Made by a program: the position numbers and the translations under genes
The notes under the pieces: generated by a model
Told to the model about the DNA's origin: nothing
The model's input: the letters and a program-made list of their open reading frames with translations, nothing else
Databases searched by the model: none
Shown here: positions 1 to 7,712 of the stretch, piece after piece
How positions within the stretch are numbered: the stretch's first letter is position 1
Layout of the letters: every line of letters starts with the position of its first letter
Assembly: GCA_019313765.1 (NCBI GenBank)
Contig: JAFDAP010000046.1
Span: 1-9,588, forward strand
Direction: 5' to 3'
DNA from: Deltaproteobacteria bacterium
GTDB taxonomy: Bacteria > Desulfobacterota > DSM-4660 > Desulfatiglandales > Desulfatiglandaceae
DNA: 9,588 nucleotides

Positions 1-36
1 GCCTACGCCTCGGAGAGCGTGGCAGATGCGTTGTAG
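1..36 (+). CDS. Possible C-terminal end of an upstream gene (partial)
   Basis: The first twelve codons, read from base 1, give AYASESVADAL followed by TAG at 34-36. The composition (Ala-rich, several G/C third positions) suits a protein C-terminus on the same strand as mutS. The 123 bases from here to mutS have no convincing gene. They hold a 6-bp inverted repeat (CTCTTT at 51-56, AAAGAG at 59-64) without a T-run, and no clear promoter. The fragment is too short to assign a family, and it could equally be chance reading of an open frame at the window edge. Confidence 0.27.
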   Translation, partial: AYASESVADAL

Positions 37-159
37 AGATAAAAATGCGCCTCTTTGAAAAGAGATCCGCATGCCCCGCCATTATGGACTAACGCCGCTA
101 CTTATTGAGCTATTACGTGGAAGCGATAAAGGGAGAGCTTTTACGCAAAGAGGAATAAT

Positions 160-2769
160 ATGTCGAAACTTACGCCCATGCTCAGGCAATATATTGGCAT
201 CAAAAATGAATATCCTGATGCCATTTTATTTTTCCGCATGGGTGACTTTTACGAGATGTTTTTTGATGATGCCCGGATCGCGGCTAAGATACTTGGCATT
301 ACCCTGACGGCCCGGGGGACCTATAACGGGGAAAAGGTCCCCATGTGCGGCATACCCCATCATGCTTACAGAAATTATATCGGCAGGCTGGTCGATAGCG
401 GTCGTAAGGTCGCCGTTTGTGAACAGATCGAGGACCCGAAAGAAAGTAAGGGGGTCGTAAAGAGAGAAGTGGTCCGGCTGGTTACCCCCGGCTCGGTAGT
501 GGATGAAGGGGATATGGACGATAAAACCAACCTGTATATGGCCGCAATATCCGAAGGCGATGAAAGGTATGGGTTGGCCCATGCGGACCTTTCGACCGGC
601 GAGTTCCGGGTCACGGAAGTCGAATCGTTTAATGAACTCCTGGAAGAACTGGGAAGAATAGATCCGACAGAGCTTTTGATCCCCGAGAATGATAATTTGG
701 CGGGAAAAAAGGAATTGTCCAACTATCAACTGGAGATTTTGGGAAGGTATTCCTTTGATCCTCGACAGGCGGAAGGTCTCTTAAAAGAGCAGTTAGGCGT
801 CAGGTCCCTGACCGGATTCGGGTGCCAGGACATGCCCGCGGGGATCATTGCGGCCGGGGCCCTTGTTCACTATTTTCGGGATACACAAAAGGGACCCCCG
901 GAGCACATAAAGGAAATCGTAAGCTACCGCATGGGTGATTTTATGTTCTTGGATGAATCCACCTGTGCCCATCTGGAACTCCTGAAAACAATGCGCCGCC
1001 AGTCCGTGAAAGGATCTCTGTTCCAGATCATTGACAGGACCGTGACACCCATGGGCAGCCGGCTCTTGAAAAAGTGGATTGCATATCCCCTTATTGACCT
1101 CGAAAAGATTCGGGAACGATTAGGGGCCGTATCCAGCCTCAAGGATGCCCCCATGTTTCGTGAAAAGATCAGAGAGGAACTCAAAGAGATCTATGATCTG
1201 GAACGATTAAACGGTCGTATTGCCTTAGGCAGGGCAAATGCAAGGGACCTTCTGGCCCTTAAACATTCGATTCAAAGGATTCCATCGATTAAGAACGCCT
1301 TAAGCGGTTCAACAAGTACACTCCTGTCAAAGATCGCAATGACATTGGACAGCCTGGATGATATCGCAGTTTTGATTGATGAGGCCATTTATGATGACCC
1401 ACCGGTTTCCGTAAAGGAGGGGGGAATTATCAAAGACGGTTATGATGATGAATTGGACCGCCTGATCTCTCTGAGCCGTGACGGAAAGAGCTGGATCGCG
1501 GATTTTGCCGCATCCGAACAGAAGAGGACAAAGATATCGAGCCTCAAGGTGGGGTTCAACAGGGTCTTTGGCTATTACATTGAGATTTCCAGGACCAACC
1601 TTCATCTTGTGCCGCCCGATTATGTCAGAAAGCAGACCCTGGTAAATGGGGAGCGTTACATTACCGAAGACCTGAAGACGATGGAAGAACAGGTTCTGGG
1701 TGCCGAAGAAAAGAGGGTGGTACTGGAGTTTGAGATTTTTGACCGGATACGCAAGAAGATAGCGCTTGAGAATCAGCGCATTAAACAGACCGCGACGCTC
1801 ATTTCCCGGATCGATGTCATACACGGACTGGCCGAGACGGCGGAAATGAACGACTACATAGCTCCGGAAGTCAACGATGGTAACGGCATAGATATCGTGG
1901 ATGGCCGGCATCCTGTTATCGAGCAAACCGTCAAGGATGAGGATTTTGTGCCGAATGATATCTCTTTGGATTCGAAGGAACAGCAAGTATTGATTATCAC
2001 AGGGCCTAATATGGCAGGTAAATCCACGATCCTCAGACAGACCGCGATTAGCGTGTTGATGGCCCAGATGGGAAGCTTTGTCCCTGCTTCCAGGGCGGTC
2101 ATCGGTGTGGTGGATCGTATCTTCACCAGGGTGGGTGCTTCGGACGATCTGGCAAAGGGACAGAGTACGTTCATGGTGGAAATGAATGAAACGGCAAACA
2201 TCCTCCGCCACGCGACACCCAAGAGCCTTGTCATATTGGATGAAATCGGACGCGGTACAAGTACCTATGACGGTTTGAGTATTGCCTGGGCTGTAGCAGA
2301 GGCATTGCATGATCGGGGCGGCAAAGGTGTGCGCACCCTTTTTGCGACACATTATCACGAACTCACGGAACTGGTGGCCACCAAACAGCGTGTAAAAAAT
2401 TTTAATATTGCGGTCCGTGAGTGGAATGACCGGATTATTTTTTTAAGAAAGATCGTTCCCGGAGGCACGAGCCGGAGTTACGGCATACAGGTGGCCCGGA
2501 TTGCCGGTTTACCCGGTAATGTCCTCAAAAGGGCCAAGGAGATTCTCGACAATCTGGAAAGTACCGAACTGGATGAGGTAGGGCGGCCTCGCCTTGCCCA
2601 TACGTTTCCCGAAAAAAAAGAGGGTGATGTTGTTCAATTAGGCCTTTTTGGTTCACAGGATCATAAACTGAGGGAATGGATTCGGGATATGGATATCTCT
2701 AAAATGACACCCCTGGATGCATTGGTGGAGCTTAATAAACTCAAGGAACACGTTGGCCCCGAACAATAA
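160..2769 (+). CDS. mutS: DNA mismatch repair protein MutS
   Basis: MutS recognises base mismatches and small loops and, as an ATP-dependent sliding clamp, recruits MutL to start methyl-directed or nick-directed repair. The product is 869 aa, close to the 853 aa of the E. coli protein, and is collinear with it throughout. The N-terminal mismatch-binding domain carries the Phe-X-Glu wedge (GDFYE, F30 and E32). The core/clamp region includes LKVGFNRVFGYYIEIS from residue 462. The C-terminal ABC-type ATPase has Walker A GPNMAGKST (615-623), the signature region ASDDLAKGQSTFM (660-672), Walker B ending in D694-E695 followed by IGRGTSTYDG, and the LFATHYHEL switch. QLGLF at 826-830 fits a sliding-clamp binding motif. 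A C-terminal helical tail resembles the oligomerisation tail of E. coli MutS. The ATG at 160 follows AGAGGA (149-154) with 5-base spacing and aligns with the E. coli N-terminus. The next gene starts 2 bases after the stop, so the two are probably cotranscribed. Confidence 0.98.
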   Translation: MSKLTPMLRQYIGIKNEYPDAILFFRMGDFYEMFFDDARIAAKILGITLTARGTYNGEKVPMCGIPHHAYRNYIGRLVDSGRKVAVCEQIEDPKESKGVVKREVVRLVTPGSVVDEGDMDDKTNLYMAAISEGDERYGLAHADLSTGEFRVTEVESFNELLEELGRIDPTELLIPENDNLAGKKELSNYQLEILGRYSFDPRQAEGLLKEQLGVRSLTGFGCQDMPAGIIAAGALVHYFRDTQKGPPEHIKEIVSYRMGDFMFLDESTCAHLELLKTMRRQSVKGSLFQIIDRTVTPMGSRLLKKWIAYPLIDLEKIRERLGAVSSLKDAPMFREKIREELKEIYDLERLNGRIALGRANARDLLALKHSIQRIPSIKNALSGSTSTLLSKIAMTLDSLDDIAVLIDEAIYDDPPVSVKEGGIIKDGYDDELDRLISLSRDGKSWIADFAASEQKRTKISSLKVGFNRVFGYYIEISRTNLHLVPPDYVRKQTLVNGERYITEDLKTMEEQVLGAEEKRVVLEFEIFDRIRKKIALENQRIKQTATLISRIDVIHGLAETAEMNDYIAPEVNDGNGIDIVDGRHPVIEQTVKDEDFVPNDISLDSKEQQVLIITGPNMAGKSTILRQTAISVLMAQMGSFVPASRAVIGVVDRIFTRVGASDDLAKGQSTFMVEMNETANILRHATPKSLVILDEIGRGTSTYDGLSIAWAVAEALHDRGGKGVRTLFATHYHELTELVATKQRVKNFNIAVREWNDRIIFLRKIVPGGTSRSYGIQVARIAGLPGNVLKRAKEILDNLESTELDEVGRPRLAHTFPEKKEGDVVQLGLFGSQDHKLREWIRDMDISKMTPLDALVELNKLKEHVGPEQ

Positions 2770-2771
2770 TT

Positions 2772-4487
2772 ATGAAAACAAAAATCAGTTACATCCTGAT
2801 ATTGGTTCTTGTCGTTATTTTTTCAGCGGGCGGGTCTGAAGTCTCAGGCAAGACCTCTAAAAGGTCTGAAATGCTCCTCAAGAAGGCAGACCAGTGCCGC
2901 AGGTCTTTGAACCGGTCCCCAAAAAAGAAAAAATACCGCCACAACTGGCTGGCGTGTATCCATCGTTATGAAAAAGTTTCCGCACGTTATCCCAAATCGA
3001 ATCAGGCGGCATGGGCATTATATCGTTCGGCCAGGATGTATACGTCGCTTTATTCCTATGCCAGAAGGGCCAGTGATCTGGATGAAGCCGTTGGTCTTTA
3101 CAGGAAATTGGTTGATAAATACAGGAACCATCGTATTGCAGATGATGCCCAATACCGGATAGGGGAGATTTATTATAAATATAAAAATGACCTTCCCCAG
3201 GCATACGTGGAATTCCTGAAGGTGGATATTAGATTCCCTTCCGGAGATATGCGGCCAAAGGCCAGGAAGATGTTAGATGAATTGGCCGTTACCTTAGGTA
3301 AAAGGGACGAGAAAAAGACTGTTAAGAAAAGCGGCCCGTCAAAATCCGGGTCCATCGCGGTAAAGGAAATCCGGCACTGGTCAACCCCCAATTATACAAG
3401 GGTGGTATTTGACCTTGAGAATCCAGTTAAGTATAAGCACCACCTGCTCAAAGCGGATCCTGACAATAAAAAACCTCGCAGGCTTTACCTGGATCTGGAT
3501 GGCGCCCGTGTCACGCCCAGGACTGAAAGGGTGATAGCCATTAAAGACGGATTGCTCAAAAGGGTCAGGGCGGCCCAATACAAAAAAGACGTGGTTCGGG
3601 TGGTACTCGATATGGAAAGCATCGGGGGATACAAGGCCTTCCATCTTCATGACCCTTTCCGAATCGTGGTGGACGTTCGAAGGAATGACAGGCCCCGCGC
3701 AGAAAGAAAATCCAAACCGGCCTTGAAAAAGAGACCCGTCCGGAAAGGTTTCAGGAAGGCCGAACACCCGGAAAAAACCGCATCCCTTGCCAAGCAACTC
3801 GGGCTGAATGTCAGGAGAATCGTGATCGATCCAGGTCACGGGGGCAAGGATCCGGGCTGCAACTTAAGGGGAGGTGTCAAGGAAAAGAACATAGTCCTGA
3901 GCATCGCCAGACTCCTGGCAAAGAAGATCAGGGAAAAAATCGGATGCGAAGTATTCCTCACAAGGAATAAAGATACCTTTATATCCTTAGAGCAGAGAAC
4001 GGCCATTGCCAACATGAAAAAGGCGGACCTTTTTATATCACTTCATATTAATGCCCATAAGAACAGAAAGATATGGGGACTGGAGACCTATTTCCTCAAT
4101 ATGGCCACGGATGAAAGGGCCGTTATGGTAGCCGCAAGGGAGAATGCGACTTCTGAAAAGAATATCAGCGACCTTCAGACGATTCTCAACGACCTGATGC
4201 TGAACACGAAGATTCATGAATCGAGCAGGCTGGCCCATGAGGTCCAGAAGGGTATGGTTTCCAGTATCAAAAAGAGGTATAAGAAGGCCAAGAGTCTGGG
4301 TGTAAAGCAGGCCCCTTTCTATGTGCTGATCGGCGCCCAGATGCCTGCTATACTTGTTGAGACGGGATTTTTGACCAACCCGACCGAAAAGAAGCGGTTG
4401 ATGAGCAAGAAATATCAGGACAATGTGGCTGAAGGGATCTGCATAGGCATACGTGCCTATATTAAGAGTATTGATCAAGCAGGATGA
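2772..4487 (+). CDS. Exported N-acetylmuramoyl-L-alanine amidase (AMIN + Amidase_3)
   Basis: Zinc amidase predicted to cut the amide bond between N-acetylmuramic acid and the stem-peptide L-Ala in periplasmic peptidoglycan, as AmiA/B/C do during cell separation. The 571-aa product begins with a signal peptide: basic MKTK, a hydrophobic run at about 5-19, and likely cleavage near VSG (24-26). There is no lipobox Cys. Residues about 55-175 are helical and tetratricopeptide-like. An AMIN domain spans about 194-305, and in this family it targets the enzyme to the septum or envelope. A Lys/Arg-rich linker covers 306-345. The Amidase_3 domain follows, with zinc ligands H356 (IDPGHGGKDPG), E371 (GVKEKN) and H425 (SLHINAH), plus the catalytic Glu E530 (LVETGFLTN). 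All the key residues are present. The start is fixed by the signal peptide. No good Shine-Dalgarno precedes it, so translation is probably coupled to mutS, whose stop is 2 bases upstream. I would not choose between the amiA, amiB and amiC symbols. Confidence 0.93.
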   Translation: MKTKISYILILVLVVIFSAGGSEVSGKTSKRSEMLLKKADQCRRSLNRSPKKKKYRHNWLACIHRYEKVSARYPKSNQAAWALYRSARMYTSLYSYARRASDLDEAVGLYRKLVDKYRNHRIADDAQYRIGEIYYKYKNDLPQAYVEFLKVDIRFPSGDMRPKARKMLDELAVTLGKRDEKKTVKKSGPSKSGSIAVKEIRHWSTPNYTRVVFDLENPVKYKHHLLKADPDNKKPRRLYLDLDGARVTPRTERVIAIKDGLLKRVRAAQYKKDVVRVVLDMESIGGYKAFHLHDPFRIVVDVRRNDRPRAERKSKPALKKRPVRKGFRKAEHPEKTASLAKQLGLNVRRIVIDPGHGGKDPGCNLRGGVKEKNIVLSIARLLAKKIREKIGCEVFLTRNKDTFISLEQRTAIANMKKADLFISLHINAHKNRKIWGLETYFLNMATDERAVMVAARENATSEKNISDLQTILNDLMLNTKIHESSRLAHEVQKGMVSSIKKRYKKAKSLGVKQAPFYVLIGAQMPAILVETGFLTNPTEKKRLMSKKYQDNVAEGICIGIRAYIKSIDQAG

Positions 4488-4506
4488 TTGGTTTTAATAA
4501 AGGTTA

Positions 4507-4529
4507 ACAGGTTCAGAGTTCACCGTTCA
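4507..4529 (+). repeat. GTTCA-type dispersed repeat, copy 1
   Basis: ACAGGTTCAGAGTT, four variable bases, then GTTCA. A second copy with the same layout lies at 9045-9067; the two agree at 18 or 19 of 23 positions, and most differences fall in the four-base spacer. This copy overlaps the left arm of the intergenic hairpin at 4522-4555. Short GTTCA-rich intergenic repeats occur in a number of bacterial genomes. Their function is not known to me. Confidence 0.5.
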
Positions 4530-4555
4530 GGGTTATCTTTGAACCCGTGAACGGT
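4522..4555. terminator. Hairpin between convergent genes, possible bidirectional terminator
   Basis: Stem ACCGTTCA-GGGTT (4522-4534) pairs with AACCCGTGAACGGT (4542-4555): 13 base pairs with one bulged base and a 7-base loop. It sits in the 85-base gap between the stop codons of the amidase (plus) and prfB (minus), where a shared terminator is expected. Neither side has a proper T-run directly after the stem. It may therefore be only a transcript-end stabiliser or a repeat-derived hairpin. Confidence 0.45.
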
Positions 4556-4572
4556 TACCATATTTGCAATCG

Positions 4573-5668
4573 CTATTTCATCCTTAAATAGGCATCAATA
4601 AACGGGTCAATCCCCCCGTCCATAACCTTTTCCACGTTACCCATTTCCACATTTGTCCTGTGGTCCTTGACCATTTGATACGGATTAAAAACGTAGGACC
4701 TTATCTGGCTGCCCCATGCGATTTCTTTTTGGGTTTGATGCATCTCTTGTTTTTTCTGATCCAGCTTTGATCTTTCGAGTTCATAAAGCCTGGCCTTCAG
4801 CACCTTCATGGCCATTTCCCTGTTACGATGCTGGGATTTTTCGTTTTGACACTGGACGACTATCCCTGTGGGGAGATGCGTGATCCTGATGGCCGAGTTG
4901 GTCTTGTTAACATGCTGGCCTCCGGGACCGCTTGCCTTAAAGGTATCAATGCGAAGGTCCTTTTCATCGACTTCGATCTGAATATCCATATCCACTTCCG
5001 GAAGCACGGACACGGAGGCAAATGATGTGTGTCTTCTTCCCGTGGCATCAAAGGGCGAGATCCTGACCATGCGGTGGATGCCGTGCTCTGATTTCAGGTG
5101 TCCATAGGCATAGGGACCGTTCACTGTAAAAGTAGCGTTTTTGATGCCTGCCTCGTCTCCTGCGAGATAGTCGATGACCTGGAACTGCATTCCCCTGTCT
5201 TCGCACCAGCGCATGTACATCCTGAAAAGCATTTCCACCCAGTCCTGGGCCTCTGTTCCGCCTGCCCCGGCATTAATTGCCATAATAATGTTTCGCCTGT
5301 CGTCAGGATCACTTAACAATGATTGAAATTCCAGGACCTCGATCTCTTTTTGAAGACGATCTACATCCCCGGACACTTCTTTCAGGGTAGGAGTGTCATC
5401 CTCTTCCTTGGCCATCTCAGCTAAGATATTGGCATCTTCGGTCTCCTGGTAAAACTTCTGCCATTGATCGATTTTTTCGCGCGATGATGCACGCTTTTGG
5501 GTCAACCTGGCGATCTCCTCCTGGTCCTTCTGCCAGAAATCGGCCTTGGACATTATTTTTTCAATTTTTTCAAGTTCTTCTTCCTCTTTGTCCAGGTCAA
5601 AGATGACCTCGTAGGTCGTCGAGCTGATTCATAATATGGTCAATTTTTTCCTTGAGGTCTTCGTACAT
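4573..5668 (-). CDS. prfB: Peptide chain release factor 2, with +1 programmed frameshift
   Basis: RF2 reads UGA and UAA stop codons and triggers peptidyl-tRNA hydrolysis on the ribosome. The gene is in two frames. ATG at 5668 opens a 23-codon frame (MYEDLKEK...DLRGHL) that ends at an in-frame TGA at 5599-5597. A +1 shift at CTT-TGA-C moves reading into the main frame (DLDKEEEELEK..., then MSKADFWQ...), which stops at 4573. The combined product is 364 aa, against 365 for E. coli RF2. It carries the stop-codon recognition tripeptide SPF (204-206) and the catalytic GGQ (249-251) within GPGGQHVNKT, both offset by one from E. coli. AGGAGG at 5682-5677, 8 bases before the ATG, sets the start. A caller that ignores recoding would start at the internal ATG 5550-5548 and lose 38 residues. 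The gene has its own promoter (5736-5763) and converges on the amidase. lysS, its common neighbour elsewhere, is not adjacent. Confidence 0.97.
5596..5610 (-). promoter_or_regulatory. prfB: prfB programmed +1 frameshift site
   Basis: On the minus strand the site reads GAGGT (5610-5606), CAT, CTT (5602-5600), TGA (5599-5597), C (5596). This matches the known RF2 autoregulatory element: a Shine-Dalgarno-like stimulator three bases before a slippery CUU, then a poorly terminating UGA followed by C. When RF2 is scarce the ribosome pauses at UGA, slips +1 to read GAC and makes full-length RF2. When RF2 is plentiful, synthesis stops after 23 codons. The stimulator here is GAGGT rather than the AGGGGG of E. 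coli, but it keeps complementarity to the 16S rRNA tail (GGAGGTGA). Confidence 0.95.
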
Positions 5669-5676
5669 TTTTTGTT

Positions 5677-5682
5677 CCTCCT
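5677..5682 (-). promoter_or_regulatory. Ribosome binding site deciding the prfB start
   Basis: A full AGGAGG lies 8 bases before ATG 5668-5666 on the minus strand. It shows that translation starts in the short upstream frame rather than at the internal ATG of the long frame. The region before that internal ATG has no comparable site. Confidence 0.85.
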
Positions 5683-5735
5683 GTGGTTTTTCAGCAAAAA
5701 ATAAAATGTAACATTTTCTTGAGTTATATACCTTA

Positions 5736-5763
5736 ATTCTAACCCATAATAAAATTATTTCAA
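5736..5763 (-). promoter_or_regulatory. Probable sigma70-type promoter of prfB
   Basis: On the minus strand TTGAAA (5763-5758) is followed after 16 bases by TAGAAT (5741-5736). Each box is one or two changes from consensus. This predicts a transcript start near 5729 and an AT-rich leader of about 60 bases before the prfB ATG. The local AT-richness raises the chance of a random match. Confidence 0.5.
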
Positions 5764-5847
5764 GCAATATCATCCTTGTTTGCAGGGCCACGTCATTTAA
5801 ACAGGTAATTGCTTGGATTAAATAAAGTTACTGGCATATGAAAATCA

Positions 5848-6050
5848 TAAAAATTCCAAGCATCAAAATACAAATCTCAAATAAATATCAATGACCGAAA
5901 TTCAAAATTCAAAACAGATAGAATGACGGCGAGACATCCAATAAGTGTTTGAAATGTTTTGGTCACGCTCAGCGCAGGCGCTTGCGCCGCGTGTTGGAAT
6001 TTATAATTTTGATATTGTTTGCAATTTGAGTATTGTAATTTGGGATTTTA
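5848..6050. repeat. AT-rich imperfect inverted-repeat element (MITE-like or REP-like)
   Basis: This element occupies much of the 452-base gap between lnt and prfB, which has no gene. The outer arms (about 5848-5891 and 5996-6050) are imperfect reverse complements. For example, the reverse complement of the left arm begins TTGATATTTATTTGAGATTTG, and the right arm has TTGATATTGTTTGCAATTTG. Inner arms at 5892-5916 (TGACCGAAATTCAAAA...) and 5946-5965 (TGTTTGAAATGTTTTGGTCA) also pair imperfectly. A GC-rich stem-loop lies at 5964-5993. The motif style (strings of AAATTCAAAA and TTTGGGATTT) resembles noncoding repeats that I recall from deltaproteobacterial and other environmental genomes. No target-site duplication or transposase is visible. 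The remaining bases of the gap (about 5764-5847 and 6051-6120) show nothing clear. Confidence 0.6.
5964..5993. repeat. GC-rich stem-loop inside the AT-rich element
   Basis: The outer stem CACGC (5964-5968) pairs with GCGTG (5989-5993). The inner stem GGCGC (5977-5981) pairs with GCGCC (5984-5988), leaving an eight-base bulge on the left side. The short block is strikingly GC-rich against its AT-rich surroundings. There is no T-run, so it does not look like an intrinsic terminator on either strand. Confidence 0.5.
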
Positions 6051-6120
6051 GTGGCGTATCCGGGAAAGCAAATCGCTTCTATCTGAATCAGTTAGAGTTG
6101 AATTTGATGTTTCCCAGTCC

Positions 6121-7701
6121 TTATTTGCCCCTCCTGTGCCACAGACAGTAAAAAACCTTAATAAGTGAGATGACTAAGAGTGAGAGCGCAAACAGGTCTC
6201 CGTAACGGGCATAGAACGTCAGGGCTGACCCGGATGTGTCAACCGAGCCCCTTAAAACCGCTTCTGTAAAGAGGTTGCTTTTTTTAAGGATCTCACCCCG
6301 AGGGCTTATAAATGCGCTGAAACCGGTATTTGCGGCGCGGATGGTCGGCAGCCTGTTTTCCACGGATCGGAATACGGTCATGCTCAAATGCTGGTAAGGT
6401 GCGCTTGTCATGCCGAACCAGGCATCGTTAGTGAGGTTGACAAGGATGTTGGCGCCTTTTCTAGCATGTGCACGGGCCAGTTCCGGAAATATAACCTCAA
6501 AACATATGAGGATACCGGTGGAAAGCCCTTCATGTTTCAGGGGGGCAACCTTGTCCCCCACATCAAAATCCCCGGCCGCAGGTACAAGGCGATTGACAAA
6601 AGAGAGGAACCTCCCGAGAGGAACATATTCACCAAAAGGCACAAGGTGTACTTTGTCATAATACTTTATGGGCTGGTCGTCAGGCGTAAGTAAGTAGGCG
6701 CGGTTATAGTATCTGGTCATCCCGGAAACCCTTTTGTAAGCGGGACTGCCGAAGACAAGGGGGGCCCCCGATTCCACTGCGAAGGAAAGAACACGTGGTG
6801 AGAATTTGACGTTATCCTGAAAGAAAAAGGGGAGTGCTGCTTCCGGCCATACAATCAACCCGGGCCTGAAATCAAGGCCCGTGTGGGTGAGCCTCAGATA
6901 GGTGGCCACGGTCTCTTCCTGGTAAGCGGGGTCCCATTTAACGGACTGGTCAATATTGCCCTGGATGATCACGGCGTTAACGCTTTTTCGGGACTTGCCT
7001 CCCGAGAGGTCCCCGGTAAGACGGTAGTGAGCGTATGCGAAGGTACTTCCTGCCATGAGGACGGCAATAAGGACCTGCCATTTGAGGAGACTGCTGCGCC
7101 TCTCATGGTGCATGAATAAGAGCCAATAGATGAGCCCGTTTGAGAATATGATCAGAAAGGAAAGCCCGTATACACCACAGATGTCTGCAATCTGGATGAC
7201 ATACAAATGCTCATATTGTGAATATCCGAGAAGGCACCAGGGGAAACCGGTTAAGAGTTTGGACCTGATATATTCAAGGCCCACCCAGAAACCTGCCATG
7301 AATATCAGGTCAAGACGAGAGCCCCCGAGATAGGTGGTCAGACTGGAAAAAAGGCCAGAATACAGGGCCAGGTAGAGGCACAGGAGAATGAGGGGGATAA
7401 AGCTAACAACGATGTTCAGGTTTCCATAATGACCGAGGACTACCACAATCCAGTAGAGCAGGGTCAGATAATGGGCCATGCCGGTGATAAGCCCTAATCT
7501 GAAGGCCGGGGAGGGAGATTTATTGTCGAGGCTTTTTAGAAGCGGCACTAAGGCAAACCATGCGAGGAATGATAGGTTTCCAGGCGGGAAGGACGCGGTC
7601 AACATAATCCCGGAAAGGACGGCAAGCAATATGTCGCGGCCGGAAAGCGGGATCCGTTTCTCTTTCGTATTTACTATTGTGTATTTGCCCGGGGCATTCA
7701 T
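6121..7701 (-). CDS. lnt: Apolipoprotein N-acyltransferase
   Basis: Lnt is an inner-membrane enzyme that transfers an acyl chain from a phospholipid to the N-terminal Cys of diacylglyceryl lipoproteins, the last step of lipoprotein maturation in Gram-negatives. From the ATG at 7701 the product is 526 aa (E. coli 512). About six to seven hydrophobic segments lie between residues 23 and 226, then a nitrilase-like periplasmic domain (about 240-490) and a final membrane segment (about 501-521). The catalytic triad is visible: E287 (VWPEAALP), K350 (YDKVHLVPFGEY) and C400 (LICFEVIFPE). E358 and E402, matching supporting residues, are also present. A TTG at 7716-7714 overlaps the corC stop and would add five residues. 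I prefer the ATG because that TTG abuts the AGGA without spacing, though the ATG's own binding site is weak. The overlap or 11-base gap implies cotranscription and coupling with corC. Confidence 0.96.
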   Translation of the reverse strand: MNAPGKYTIVNTKEKRIPLSGRDILLAVLSGIMLTASFPPGNLSFLAWFALVPLLKSLDNKSPSPAFRLGLITGMAHYLTLLYWIVVVLGHYGNLNIVVSFIPLILLCLYLALYSGLFSSLTTYLGGSRLDLIFMAGFWVGLEYIRSKLLTGFPWCLLGYSQYEHLYVIQIADICGVYGLSFLIIFSNGLIYWLLFMHHERRSSLLKWQVLIAVLMAGSTFAYAHYRLTGDLSGGKSRKSVNAVIIQGNIDQSVKWDPAYQEETVATYLRLTHTGLDFRPGLIVWPEAALPFFFQDNVKFSPRVLSFAVESGAPLVFGSPAYKRVSGMTRYYNRAYLLTPDDQPIKYYDKVHLVPFGEYVPLGRFLSFVNRLVPAAGDFDVGDKVAPLKHEGLSTGILICFEVIFPELARAHARKGANILVNLTNDAWFGMTSAPYQHLSMTVFRSVENRLPTIRAANTGFSAFISPRGEILKKSNLFTEAVLRGSVDTSGSALTFYARYGDLFALSLLVISLIKVFYCLWHRRGK

Positions 7702-7712
7702 GTTTTCACGGA

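Noticed and set aside
51..64. CTCTTT-GA-AAAGAG palindrome before mutS as a terminator
   Set aside because: The stem is only 6 bp and AT-rich, with no following T-run.
1327..2358. 343-codon open frame on the minus strand inside mutS
   Set aside because: It lies wholly antisense to a clearly real, full-length mutS, has no recognisable domain, and its product looks like random translation.
5669..5791. Extension of the short prfB leader frame upstream to 5791
   Set aside because: The AGGAGG at 5682-5677 and the match in length to known RF2 fix the start at 5668; the extension runs through the promoter.
6065..6120. GGGAAA...TTTCCC as a terminator after lnt
   Set aside because: The pairing is six bases with a loop of over 40 bases and no T-run on the minus strand.
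5945..6151. Short plus-strand open frame of 68 codons across the lnt-prfB gap
   Set aside because: It runs through the inverted-repeat element into the end of lnt, lacks a good ribosome binding site and has no protein-like pattern.
6388..6693. Plus-strand open frames of 83-101 codons within lnt
   Set aside because: They are antisense shadows of the conserved nitrilase domain of lnt.
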